From Gulosibacter chungangensis (GTDB lineage Bacteria > Actinomycetota > Actinomycetes > Actinomycetales > Microbacteriaceae), in assembly GCF_008831155.1 (NCBI RefSeq), contig NZ_WBKB01000004.1, positions 1-64,000 on the forward strand: a DNA stretch of 64,000 bases. Direction: 5' to 3'. Each line of letters starts with the position of its first letter. The first letter of the stretch is position 1. The notes beneath the pieces are model-generated. The model did no database searches, had not been told where the DNA came from, and saw only the letters and a program-made list of their open reading frames with translations. Shown here piece by piece: positions 32,433-40,595 of the stretch. A program made the position numbers and the translations under genes.

Positions 32433-33791
32433 CTAGAACGGGAGTGCGGGCGAGGATGCATCTGAAGCGGTCTGTGCTCGTTCGTCTTCGGTGTCGTTCT
32501 GCCACTCAGTTTTGATCGCGATGATGAGTTCACGGTCGGAGCCCAGTTTTGCCATTGCCTTCTTGAACGCCTGAGAACGCGTGCTTGCTGTTCCGATGAA
32601 TCCGCGTGAGATGAGCTGGGTGAAGGCCCCTCGCCCGAGGTACTTGGTGTTGTTGTAGGTCACTCGGAAGCCAGATCGTGGGCCGGCTTTGAACGTCGAA
32701 TCAGTCATGGCGAGCCGCATCCAGTCAGCGGAGACATACATGCCTTTGAGCGTCTTCCCGTCGAGTTTTCGACCAGCGTCTCCGCGCACGAACTTGAACC
32801 AAAATGGGGTATCGAAAGCTCGCCAGTCGATGGTCTTCCTCGGGACTTCACGGCCTTTCGGCATGAGATTGAGTTGTTTCTCTATCTCGTTCTTACGTCG
32901 ATAAACCCACTCGTAGCTGCCGCTCCCGTCGCCGCTGTCAGCTCGTTCCAGTCTCTTGTATTGAACGAAGGTGAAAGCGTCGTGAACCTGATCCCAGTAG
33001 AGAAGGTCGACACCAAGCTCTTCCTCTATGGGTTTCTTGTTGACAGACATGACGAGGAGCTTCCGTTGGCCGCTGCGATCCTCGAACACGGCGAGGCTGG
33101 CCGCCCGTTGATCGGCGATCAGCTTGCCATCGAAACGTTGAAGATCGAGCGGCAGAAGCTCCTCCTCCATATCTCGCTCATACCCAGCGTTTAGCACGGT
33201 ATCGAGAAGTGTCTCTTTTTCCTCGACGCTGGGCGGCTCGCTGAAAGCATCCGCGGGCAACGGAATCTCAGCAATCTGCGAAGCCAGCAAGACCGCATCA
33301 CGCGCTTCAACTCTCGATTGCTGCACCTCGTCATCGAAGGTGCGCGGCGATCTGAATACGGAATCCAACCACGGTCCGACCGTTGGGTCAACCTGTCTGA
33401 GATGTTCGAGGAGAGCTCTTGCTGTAGGACTATCGAGTCGACGTGCGTAGAAGTGCTGCGGCATTGACGGCATCGAGACTGCCTGTTCTCTCAGTTCTCC
33501 GAACTCAAGAGGCGCGAGCAGACGAAGGATCGGCGACAAGGTCGCGCGTAGCGTTCCGCTCGCAATGCCGGCGACGCCGCGCGTGACAGCCAACCCGATC
33601 AGATAGTCCCCGGTGCCGAGTTCTTCATCTCCTTCGCGCACGATGGCGCAGAGGGAACCGAAGGTCGGGGTGGATTCTTTGTCGAACGCTTCGCTGATTT
33701 TCTCGACGCTCAGATAGCTGATCCGGTTCGCGCCCTTCGCGTGGACGACGTACATCACTAAAGGCGGCATCGTCTCGGTGCGTCCGGTCAT
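32433..33791 (-). CDS. Unknown 452-aa protein, possible nuclease-fold defence cargo
   Basis: It lies on the opposite strand between two paralogous pilin-like genes, interrupting an otherwise one-way conjugation operon, so it is cargo. The protein is soluble and has an N-terminal domain (YVVHAKGANRISYLSVEKI), a middle part with GVDLLYWDQVHDAFTFVQYK, where an Asp and a Q-x-K could form a PD-(D/E)xK-like site, and a C-terminal DUF-like region ending IAIKTEWQND. The nuclease idea rests only on that pattern. Insertion in an ICE hotspot suggests phage defence or competition. Confidence 0.72.
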   Translation of the reverse strand: MTGRTETMPPLVMYVVHAKGANRISYLSVEKISEAFDKESTPTFGSLCAIVREGDEELGTGDYLIGLAVTRGVAGIASGTLRATLSPILRLLAPLEFGELREQAVSMPSMPQHFYARRLDSPTARALLEHLRQVDPTVGPWLDSVFRSPRTFDDEVQQSRVEARDAVLLASQIAEIPLPADAFSEPPSVEEKETLLDTVLNAGYERDMEEELLPLDLQRFDGKLIADQRAASLAVFEDRSGQRKLLVMSVNKKPIEEELGVDLLYWDQVHDAFTFVQYKRLERADSGDGSGSYEWVYRRKNEIEKQLNLMPKGREVPRKTIDWRAFDTPFWFKFVRGDAGRKLDGKTLKGMYVSADWMRLAMTDSTFKAGPRSGFRVTYNNTKYLGRGAFTQLISRGFIGTASTRSQAFKKAMAKLGSDRELIIAIKTEWQNDTEDERAQTASDASSPALPF

Positions 33792-33837
33792 CTCCTCATT
33801 TTAGGTGAGCTCCCAGATGCGCGATGGGGGCGCGGGT

Positions 33838-33894
33838 GCACCTGGCTGGCAAGTTCGCCATTCCCTGGCGTTTGTGAGCTGAAGGAGCATCCCT
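33838..33894 (+). promoter_or_regulatory. GCACCTG leader before the second pilin-like gene
   Basis: GCACCTG at 33838-33844; a smaller hairpin CGCCA-TTCCC-TGGCG (33856-33870) precedes GAAGGAG (33881-33887) and GTG 33895. Confidence 0.42.
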
Positions 33895-34164
33895 GTGATT
33901 GATATTGACCCGAACGGTACCGGGCTTCCCGGTATCGAGCAGTTGCGCATCATCGTCGGCGCGGTGATGACCGTCGGCCTGATCCTCTCCGTCCTCGCCC
34001 TGATCGTCTCCGCGATCGTATGGGGCTTCGGCGCGAACAGCAGCAACCCGCATCTCGCTTCGCGCGGGAAGGTCGGCGTGCTCGTGTCCTGCGGCGCGGC
34101 GATCATCTGCGGCGCGTCGGTGACGCTCATCAACTTCTTCTGGGGCGTCGGCCAAGCCGTCTAA
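33895..34164 (+). CDS. Small two-helix membrane protein, pilin/VirB2-like (second copy)
   Basis: The 89-aa protein starts with GTG and has helices at about residues 20-47 and 58-82. It shares the SNPHLASRGKVGV loop pattern with 32128-32394. Two paralogs in one mating operon may form a mixed channel or one may be spare. GAAGGAG lies before the start. Confidence 0.75.
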   Translation: MIDIDPNGTGLPGIEQLRIIVGAVMTVGLILSVLALIVSAIVWGFGANSSNPHLASRGKVGVLVSCGAAIICGASVTLINFFWGVGQAV

Positions 34165-34194
34165 CCCCACCACGGACGAGGGAAGGAGGATGCG

Positions 34195-35583
34195 GTGAGT
34201 GTGTGTGATGTGCCGGTGATCTCGGCCGTATGCGACACCGTCGGGCAAGGAGCAGCGACGTTGATCGCGGCCCCGTTCGACTGGCTCGCCCAGGCAATGG
34301 GCGGGGCGGCGGCGTGGCTGTTCGAGGCGGTCTGGACGGTATTCGACACCACTACCCTCGTCGACGTCACCGACGAAGGCTACGTCGGGGTCTACAACAT
34401 CCTCTTCGGGGTCGCAGTGTTCGTGGTGCTGATCTTCTTCTGCCTGCAACTGATCACCGGCCTCGTCCACCGCGACCCCACCGCCCTCACCCGCGCCGCC
34501 CTGGGAGCTGCGAAAAGCATCCTCGGCTCGTTCGTCGCGATCGGTCTCACGGGGCTGTTGTTGGAGATCACGGATCAGCTCGCGGTCGGGATCGTGCAGG
34601 CCACGGGGAACACGATGGAATCTATCGGCGACCGCATCACCCTCCTCGCGGCAGGGTTCGCGGGGATCAACATCGCCGCCCCCGGTGTCGGGGCGATCGT
34701 CACGATCTTCCTCGCAGGACTCGCCATCAGTGCGGCTGCGATCGTGTGGTTCTCCCTCCTGATCCGCAAAGCCCTCCTCCTGGTCGCGATCGTATTCGCC
34801 CCGATCGCTCTCGCGGGGTTCTCGTGGGATGCGACCAAGGGGTGGTTCGGGAAATGGGCGACGTTCGTGATCGCGTTGATCTTGTCGAAGCTCGTGCTGG
34901 TGGTGATCTTCCTCGTCGCGATCACCCAAGTGTCTGCGCCGATTGAGCTTGATCTGGCGTCGATCAGTGATCCCATCGCAGGTGTGGTGTTGATGTTCAT
35001 CGCTGCGTTCGCCCCATACATGACGTACAAGTTCGTCACGTTCATCGGCTTCGATATGTATCACTCGATGAGCGCCGAACAAGAAGCCAAATCCGCCCTC
35101 AACCGCCCCATCCCCGTCCCGTCAGCACCGAAGGCGGACGGGACGAAGAAGGTACTCGACGGCGCCGACAACGGCGGTGGTGCGGCACCACCCAGTGAAG
35201 GCACCCCACCCGCAACGACGGCCACTCCCGCTACAGGAGGGGGCGCAGCGGGTGGTTCTGGTGCCGCAGCTGGTGCGGGGGCTGGGAGTGCGGGCGGCGG
35301 TGCTGGCGCAGCTGGTGCCGGGGCCGGCGGGGCTGCTGCTGCGGGGCCTGCGGCGGCGGTCGTTGTCGGGGCTCAGGTGGTCGGTGCGGCAGCGACCGCG
35401 GGGCCGAAGCTCGGTGGCAAGGTCGGCGGTGCTGCGGAAGGGCACGCGGCCGGGGCCGGTGAGACCGTGCAACCCGCACCACCACCTGCGCCGAATCACA
35501 CACCGACCGCACCACCGGCACGACCTACACCCTCGACGCCGCCGCCTGTGCCGTCACCGAAGCCGTCTGCCGGGAAGGAATAA
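34195..35583 (+). CDS. VirB6/TrbL-like polytopic channel protein
   Basis: The 462-aa protein has about six membrane helices between residues 60 and 290 (for example ILFGVAVFVVLIFFCLQLI and ALLLVAIVFAPIALAGFSW) and a long Gly/Ala/Pro-rich cytoplasmic tail from about residue 315. That topology and position fit the inner-membrane channel protein. A Ser/Gly-rich low-complexity tail is usual in ICE versions. Confidence 0.82.
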   Translation: MSVCDVPVISAVCDTVGQGAATLIAAPFDWLAQAMGGAAAWLFEAVWTVFDTTTLVDVTDEGYVGVYNILFGVAVFVVLIFFCLQLITGLVHRDPTALTRAALGAAKSILGSFVAIGLTGLLLEITDQLAVGIVQATGNTMESIGDRITLLAAGFAGINIAAPGVGAIVTIFLAGLAISAAAIVWFSLLIRKALLLVAIVFAPIALAGFSWDATKGWFGKWATFVIALILSKLVLVVIFLVAITQVSAPIELDLASISDPIAGVVLMFIAAFAPYMTYKFVTFIGFDMYHSMSAEQEAKSALNRPIPVPSAPKADGTKKVLDGADNGGGAAPPSEGTPPATTATPATGGGAAGGSGAAAGAGAGSAGGGAGAAGAGAGGAAAAGPAAAVVVGAQVVGAAATAGPKLGGKVGGAAEGHAAGAGETVQPAPPPAPNHTPTAPPARPTPSTPPPVPSPKPSAGKE

Positions 35584-35586
35584 TCG

Positions 35587-37056
35587 ATGTCGACTCAGCA
35601 GAACACGAGCAGTGCAGGGTTTGGGCTGCGGGCGGTGCAGTTCTCCCGCCTCACCCGCCGCGGCATCCTCCTCGGCCTCTCCCTCCCGCAACTCATCGCC
35701 CTCGCCACAGGCGTCCTCTCCATCGTCGGCGCCCTCTACGCCGGCGGCGGGATACTGCTGGCCTGGACCGCACCCATCTGGCTCCTCTCCGCCGTCCTCG
35801 CCTGGACCCCGGTCGGGGGCCGGAAACTCATCGAATGGGTGCCCGTCACCTTCCGGTGGGTTGCCCGCACGCAGGCACGGCAGACGGTGTTCCGGCGGCG
35901 GGTCGTGAAACCGCGTCCTGCGGGGACGCTCGCTCTTCCAGGTGATGCGGCGTCGCTTCGGGAGTGGGAGGACCCGGAGACCGGGGCGGCGATGATCCAC
36001 GACCCCCATCACCAGACCCTCACCGCGATCGTCGGCGTCTCACATCCCGCGTTCGTGCTCCTCGACCCCGGAGAGCAGGAACGCCGCGTCGCCACCTGGG
36101 GGCGCGTGCTCGCCACCACCTGCCGGTCCGGGCGGATCGCCCGCCTGCAAGTGTGCGAACGCACCCTCCCCGATGGGGGTTCCGGGCTGGTCGAATGGTG
36201 GCAACGCCACGGCACCGATGACGGTTCCTGGACCTCCACCGTGTACCGGGAACTCATCGACCGTGCCGGTCCCGCCGGGGAACGCCACGCCACCACCATC
36301 AGCCTTGCCCTCGACCTCAAAGCCTCAGCCCGACAGGTACGCACCAACGGCGGCGGAATCAAAGGTGCCGCCGCCGTCCTTCGCCAAGAGATGACAACGC
36401 TCGTGACCGCGTTTCGGGCGGCGGAGCTCACGATCACCGGGTGGCTCACCCCCGCTCAGGTCGCGGTGATCCTCCGCTCCGCCTACGACCCCGCTACCGC
36501 GGCGATCCTCGAACGGAACACCGACATCGGGCGTTCCCTTGCGACTGCGGGGCCGGTCGCGGTCACCGAGTCGTGGGATCGCCTGCGGTCGGATTCCGCG
36601 CACCATGCGGTGCTGTGGGTGTCGGAGTGGCCGAGGTCGCAGGTGTATCCGGGGTTTCTCGCCCCGGTGTTGTTGTCGTCGGGGATTCAACGTTCGTTCT
36701 CGCTGGTGTGCACGCCGATCCGGTCGGATCAAGCAGCCCGTGACATCAGGAAGAAGAAGACCGAACTGATCTCAGATGCGGCGCAGCGGCAGAAAATGGG
36801 GCAGATCGAAGACGCCTCTCAAACCGCCGAATACGGTGATGTCCTCCAACAAGAAGCCGACCTCACCGCCGGCCACGGTGTGCTCCGCTACACCGGCCTC
36901 ATCAGCGTCAGCGCGCCGTCCCCGGAAGAACTCGACACCGCGGTCGCGGCGATCGAACAGGCCGCGATCCAAGCGTCTTGTGAGACCCGCCGTCTTGTTG
37001 GGCAGCAGGCGCAAGCCTTCACGGTCGCAGCGTTGCCGCTGTGCCGCACCGTCTGA
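35587..37056 (+). CDS. SCO6880-family conjugation protein (PrgI-VirB4-like N-terminus)
   Basis: The 489-aa protein has two membrane helices near residues 28-75, then a soluble domain that resembles the N-terminal, non-ATPase half of VirB4 (family knowledge for SCO6880 proteins). The ATPase is given by the next-but-one gene. It starts 4 bases after the VirB6-like stop. Blocks seen include DPHHQTLTAIVGVSHPAF and HAVLWVSEWPRSQVYPGF. Confidence 0.8.
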   Translation: MSTQQNTSSAGFGLRAVQFSRLTRRGILLGLSLPQLIALATGVLSIVGALYAGGGILLAWTAPIWLLSAVLAWTPVGGRKLIEWVPVTFRWVARTQARQTVFRRRVVKPRPAGTLALPGDAASLREWEDPETGAAMIHDPHHQTLTAIVGVSHPAFVLLDPGEQERRVATWGRVLATTCRSGRIARLQVCERTLPDGGSGLVEWWQRHGTDDGSWTSTVYRELIDRAGPAGERHATTISLALDLKASARQVRTNGGGIKGAAAVLRQEMTTLVTAFRAAELTITGWLTPAQVAVILRSAYDPATAAILERNTDIGRSLATAGPVAVTESWDRLRSDSAHHAVLWVSEWPRSQVYPGFLAPVLLSSGIQRSFSLVCTPIRSDQAARDIRKKKTELISDAAQRQKMGQIEDASQTAEYGDVLQQEADLTAGHGVLRYTGLISVSAPSPEELDTAVAAIEQAAIQASCETRRLVGQQAQAFTVAALPLCRTV

Positions 37057-37075
37057 GAGCAAGTAGGAGCCCGTC

Positions 37076-37855
37076 ATGCCGACCTTCCAGAACCCGACCG
37101 CCGACGCCGCGGAAGCGTCCGAAGCGCTCCGCGGCCTCGCACATGCGACCCGTACGTTTGAGAACCCCGCCGACACCTACACTGTGCTCGGTGATCTCCT
37201 TGCCGGGGTGCGATCCCTCCGGCAAGTGCTCGACCAGCTCGCCACCGCCCACTCCACGAACCAAGTGCGCGCTTATGACGACGCCGGGAACCAAGGTGTC
37301 GGCGCAAGTCACGCTTTCACCGCGGCCGCCGAACTGCGGCAGGCCGCGGCGTTGCTCGATGGGATGCACGACCAGGTGGATGCCGCCATGGGCGCCTCGG
37401 GGCGTATCGCATGGCGCCCCGCCCCTTCAGACTCTGTCCCTGCCCGGCGGGTGGGGATCGTGTTCCTGCAAGGACAGGACGCCGACGAGGTGCTGGCCAT
37501 CATCGACCGTGACGGCACTGATGCGGCGATCGAGCACCTGGCCGGGTTCGACATGGGCGAAGAGACCACACAGGCGGCGCTCGTCAACGGATACGTCTAC
37601 GACACCATCCCCGCCGGCCCGCTCGACCGCACCACCACCGCAGGCATCTACACGCTGACGTACAACCATGACCACGGGCACGTCTCCCTCCTCCGCACGC
37701 ACCCGGAGACACGAGAACCGGATGCCGGAGCTCCGGCGACGCGGACTGCGCCGAGCCATCCACAGCCACGCCGCCAAGTGCCCGTGGTCGAAGACGAGGA
37801 TGACTGGTTCGCACCGTCGCAGTCCTCCTCGGTGTCTCGGGGGCGAGCGCTGTGA
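37076..37855 (+). CDS. Conjugation operon protein, 259 aa, unknown
   Basis: The soluble product has an N-terminal helical domain (residues 1-110) and a C-terminal small domain. It starts with ATG after AGTAGGAG and its stop overlaps the VirB4 GTG (GTGA). No domain recognised; its place between the two VirB4-related genes suggests a link between them. Confidence 0.7.
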   Translation: MPTFQNPTADAAEASEALRGLAHATRTFENPADTYTVLGDLLAGVRSLRQVLDQLATAHSTNQVRAYDDAGNQGVGASHAFTAAAELRQAAALLDGMHDQVDAAMGASGRIAWRPAPSDSVPARRVGIVFLQGQDADEVLAIIDRDGTDAAIEHLAGFDMGEETTQAALVNGYVYDTIPAGPLDRTTTAGIYTLTYNHDHGHVSLLRTHPETREPDAGAPATRTAPSHPQPRRQVPVVEDEDDWFAPSQSSSVSRGRAL

Positions 37856-39330
37856 CCGATCGGCAGAAGCTCCATACCGCGGCGTTGGTCGAACCGGCCG
37901 GGGAACGCCGCCGGCAGCGGAAAGCACGCAAGCACGCGGCCACGAAGATCGAGACCAACGCACGCCGCACTGAGCAGTCGGCAGAGCGTGAACGGGTGGC
38001 CGCTGAGCGTGCCGAACGCCGAAACACCACCTACCTGCCCGCCGCAGGCGAACCAGGGGCAGCGGCGTTACGGACGCCGGGCAGGTTGCGATTGCCGCGG
38101 CATCAGGACACGTCCGCGACGCTCGCGGGCGCGTACCCGTTCCTCGCCGAAGGTGGCCTCGGTGCTGACGGCGTGTTCATCGGCCAGGACCTGTACTCGG
38201 GTGGCTCGTTCGTCTACGATCCCTGGACTCTGTACGCCCGCGGGGTCATCACCGCACCCAACATTGTCCTCGCTGGCATCGTCGGGTCCGGTAAATCTTC
38301 ACTCGCGAAATCGCTCTATGCGCGGTCGATCCCGTTTGGTCGCCGTGTGTATGTGCCCGGCGATCCGAAGGGTGAGCATACGGCGGTGGCGGAGGCTGTT
38401 GGTGGGCGAGCGATCGTGCTCGGGCATGGGCTTCGCAACCGGCTCAACCCGCTCGATGAGGGCCACCGCCCGTCCGGGGTGAGCGATGCGGAATGGGCGG
38501 CGCAAGTCGCGTCCCGCCGCCGGGAACTCATCGGCGCGCTCGCAGAAACCGTGCTGGATCGGGTGCTGTCGCCGTTGGAGCACACCGCGATCGACCTCGC
38601 TCTCCAAGACAGCGTCCGCACCGCTGACGTGCCGATCCTGCCTATGGTGGTCGACCGCATCCTGAGCCCCGATCCTGCGACCGACACGGATGGCCGGCTG
38701 GTAGAAGACGGCAGGCTCGTCGGCCACGCCCTCCGCCGCCTCGTGGCGGGCGATCTTGCCGGATTGTTCGATGGGCCATCGACGGTCAGGTTCGACCCAT
38801 CGCTCCCGATGGTGAGCTTGGACCTGTCCCGCGTCGCGGAGAACTCGACGCTGATCTCCGTGCTGATGACCTGCTCCAGCGCGTGGATGGAGTCGGCGTT
38901 GATGGACCCGAACGGCGGGCACCGGTGGGTGATCTACGACGAAGCCTGGCGACTCATGGCCTACCCAGCTCTCCTGCGCCGTATGGACGCGCAATGGCGG
39001 CTCGCCAGGCATTACGGGATCGCGAACATGCTGATCTTCCACAAACTCACCGACCTCGACAACGTCGGCGACCAAGGCTCCGCGATGCGCGCCCTCGCCA
39101 ACAGCCTGTTGGCGAATGCGGAGACCAGGATCATCTACCGGCAAGAACCCGACCAGCTCGGAGCCACCGCCGCAGCCCTCGGACTCACCGGCACCGAACA
39201 GAAACTCCTCCCAGGACTCGGCACCGGGCAAGGACTCTGGCGCATCAAAGAACGCTCCTTCGTCGTCCAGCACCAACTTCACCCGGCCGAGCTCGCCGCG
39301 TTCGACACCACCGCGAGGATGAAGGGCTAA
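37852..39330 (+). CDS. VirB4-like conjugation ATPase (ICE B copy)
   Basis: The 492-aa ATPase is complete: a basic N-terminal region, then GGLGADGVFIGQDLYSGGSF, Walker A GIVGSGKSSLAKSL (about residue 143), Walker B WVIYDEAW (about residue 362) and the final EQKLLPGLGTGQG block. It energises the mating channel. The first 107 residues show what the IS removed from the ICE A copy. Starts with GTG sharing 4 nt with the gene before. Confidence 0.92.
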   Translation: MTDRQKLHTAALVEPAGERRRQRKARKHAATKIETNARRTEQSAERERVAAERAERRNTTYLPAAGEPGAAALRTPGRLRLPRHQDTSATLAGAYPFLAEGGLGADGVFIGQDLYSGGSFVYDPWTLYARGVITAPNIVLAGIVGSGKSSLAKSLYARSIPFGRRVYVPGDPKGEHTAVAEAVGGRAIVLGHGLRNRLNPLDEGHRPSGVSDAEWAAQVASRRRELIGALAETVLDRVLSPLEHTAIDLALQDSVRTADVPILPMVVDRILSPDPATDTDGRLVEDGRLVGHALRRLVAGDLAGLFDGPSTVRFDPSLPMVSLDLSRVAENSTLISVLMTCSSAWMESALMDPNGGHRWVIYDEAWRLMAYPALLRRMDAQWRLARHYGIANMLIFHKLTDLDNVGDQGSAMRALANSLLANAETRIIYRQEPDQLGATAAALGLTGTEQKLLPGLGTGQGLWRIKERSFVVQHQLHPAELAAFDTTARMKG

Positions 39331-39338
39331 ATGCTCAG

Positions 39339-39355
39339 GTTCAGGATTTCTGAAC
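39339..39355. terminator. Short hairpin after VirB4 (possible weak terminator)
   Basis: GTTCAG-GATTT-CTGAAC lies 9 bases after the VirB4 stop. No T-run follows, so it is a weak candidate. Confidence 0.3.
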
Positions 39356-39465
39356 TCTGATTCCGCGTGATTCTGCGGGTTTTGGCCGATCTGTGGGGTG
39401 TTGTGAGGGTGCAAGTTCCCGCGCCCACCGATCCTCTCGTAATGACTGTTTCGGCGTGCCGGTTC

Positions 39466-39511
39466 GCACCTATCCCTCGATTGACACGCCATGACCGAGG
39501 GAGCAGCACTG
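39466..39511 (+). promoter_or_regulatory. GCACCTA-hairpin leader before dprA
   Basis: GCACCTA (39466-39472) is followed by CCCTCG (39474-39479) pairing with CGAGGG (39496-39501), which itself is part of the GAGGGAG ribosome site. This decides the start at 39512. Confidence 0.5.
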
Positions 39512-40525
39512 ATGGACACGATCAACGAACTGGCAGCAGATGAGAGCACCGCGAGGATCATCCTCGCTATCGCGTCCGAACCAGGAGATGCGGTGACGGG
39601 GCGGATGATTCGCACCGTCGGCGCATCCGAAACGGTCGCCCGCGTCCTCGCCGATGAAGTCCCGGCAGGGCCCGACGGTGACACCTGGCAGCGCCGCCTC
39701 GCACCACGCCTCGACGCCGCACAAATCCAGCGGGTGCTTGCTGAGACAGAGCGGCACGGGATGCGGGTGCTGATCCCCGGCGATGCTGAATGGCCTGCCG
39801 GGATCGACGCGCTCGGTGATGGCGCGCCGGTGGCGTTGTGGGCGAAAGGCAACCCAGGGCTGCTGACCGGACCGATGTGGGATCGCCTCACCATCACCGG
39901 AGCCAGGGCGTCCACCGCCTACGGGGAACACGTCACCACGGAGCTGGTGCAGTCGGCGGTCGCCGACTCCCGTGTGGTGTTTTCGGGCGGCGCGTATGGG
40001 ATCGATGGTGCCGCGCACCGTGCCGCACTCGCCTCGAATGGCTCAACGGTCGCCGTGCTCGCAGGCGGCTTGGATCGGCTGTATCCGGCAGGGCACACTG
40101 ATCTGCTGACCCGTGTCGGCAAGGACGGCCTGTTGCTGTCGGAGTTGCCGCCGGGTGCGGCGCCGACGAAGTGGAGGTTCCTGCAACGAGGCAGGCTCCT
40201 CGCCGCGCTCTCCGGCACCGTCCTCATCGCCGAGGCCGGGTACCGTTCCGGCACCCTCCACACCGCCGCCCGCGCCGCCGAACTCGGCCGCCCGGTCGGG
40301 GCTATCCCCGGGCCGATCACGAGCGCCACCTCTACGGGCTGTCATCGGTTGCTGCGTGACGGCCTCGCCACGGTGGTGACTGGCTATGAAGATGTGCGCG
40401 AGTTGCTGCATGGGGTTCGTGACCGGGCTCACCGTGCCGTGCGGGAGCGTGCGGGACTCGAGTCCGACCCGCTCGAGGCTGGGCCGCCGGCGCAGGGGCG
40501 GGATTTGAGGGGGCCGGTGTTGTGA
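39512..40525 (+). CDS. dprA: DprA/Smf-like DNA-processing protein
   Basis: The 337-aa protein has a Rossmann-like DprA core (ITGARASTAYGEH, VVFSGGAYGIDGAAHRAAL, LLSELPPGAAPTKWRFLQR). In transformation DprA loads RecA on incoming single strands; on an ICE it may help incoming DNA or act in defence. ATG 39512 is preferred to 39491 because GAGGGAG lies about 10 nt before it. ICE A has no copy at this place. It has its own leader. Confidence 0.88.
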   Translation: MDTINELAADESTARIILAIASEPGDAVTGRMIRTVGASETVARVLADEVPAGPDGDTWQRRLAPRLDAAQIQRVLAETERHGMRVLIPGDAEWPAGIDALGDGAPVALWAKGNPGLLTGPMWDRLTITGARASTAYGEHVTTELVQSAVADSRVVFSGGAYGIDGAAHRAALASNGSTVAVLAGGLDRLYPAGHTDLLTRVGKDGLLLSELPPGAAPTKWRFLQRGRLLAALSGTVLIAEAGYRSGTLHTAARAAELGRPVGAIPGPITSATSTGCHRLLRDGLATVVTGYEDVRELLHGVRDRAHRAVRERAGLESDPLEAGPPAQGRDLRGPVL

Positions 40526-40535
40526 GGCGGGTGGT

Positions 40536-40595
40536 GCACCTGGTGTGAAGGCGGCCGGCTCTGGTCGCTGATGAACACACACCAGGAGGTATCTC
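40536..40595 (+). promoter_or_regulatory. GCACCTG-hairpin leader before the surface-protein gene
   Basis: GCACCTG at 40536-40542; CCTGGTGTG (40539-40547) pairs fully with CACACCAGG (40578-40586), which overlaps the AGGAGG ribosome site before GTG 40596. The longest single arm in the set (9 bp). Confidence 0.55.

Noticed and set aside
33796-35082. Minus-strand ORF of 428 aa
   Set aside because: Antisense to the VirB6-like gene; acidic-basic low-complexity shadow.
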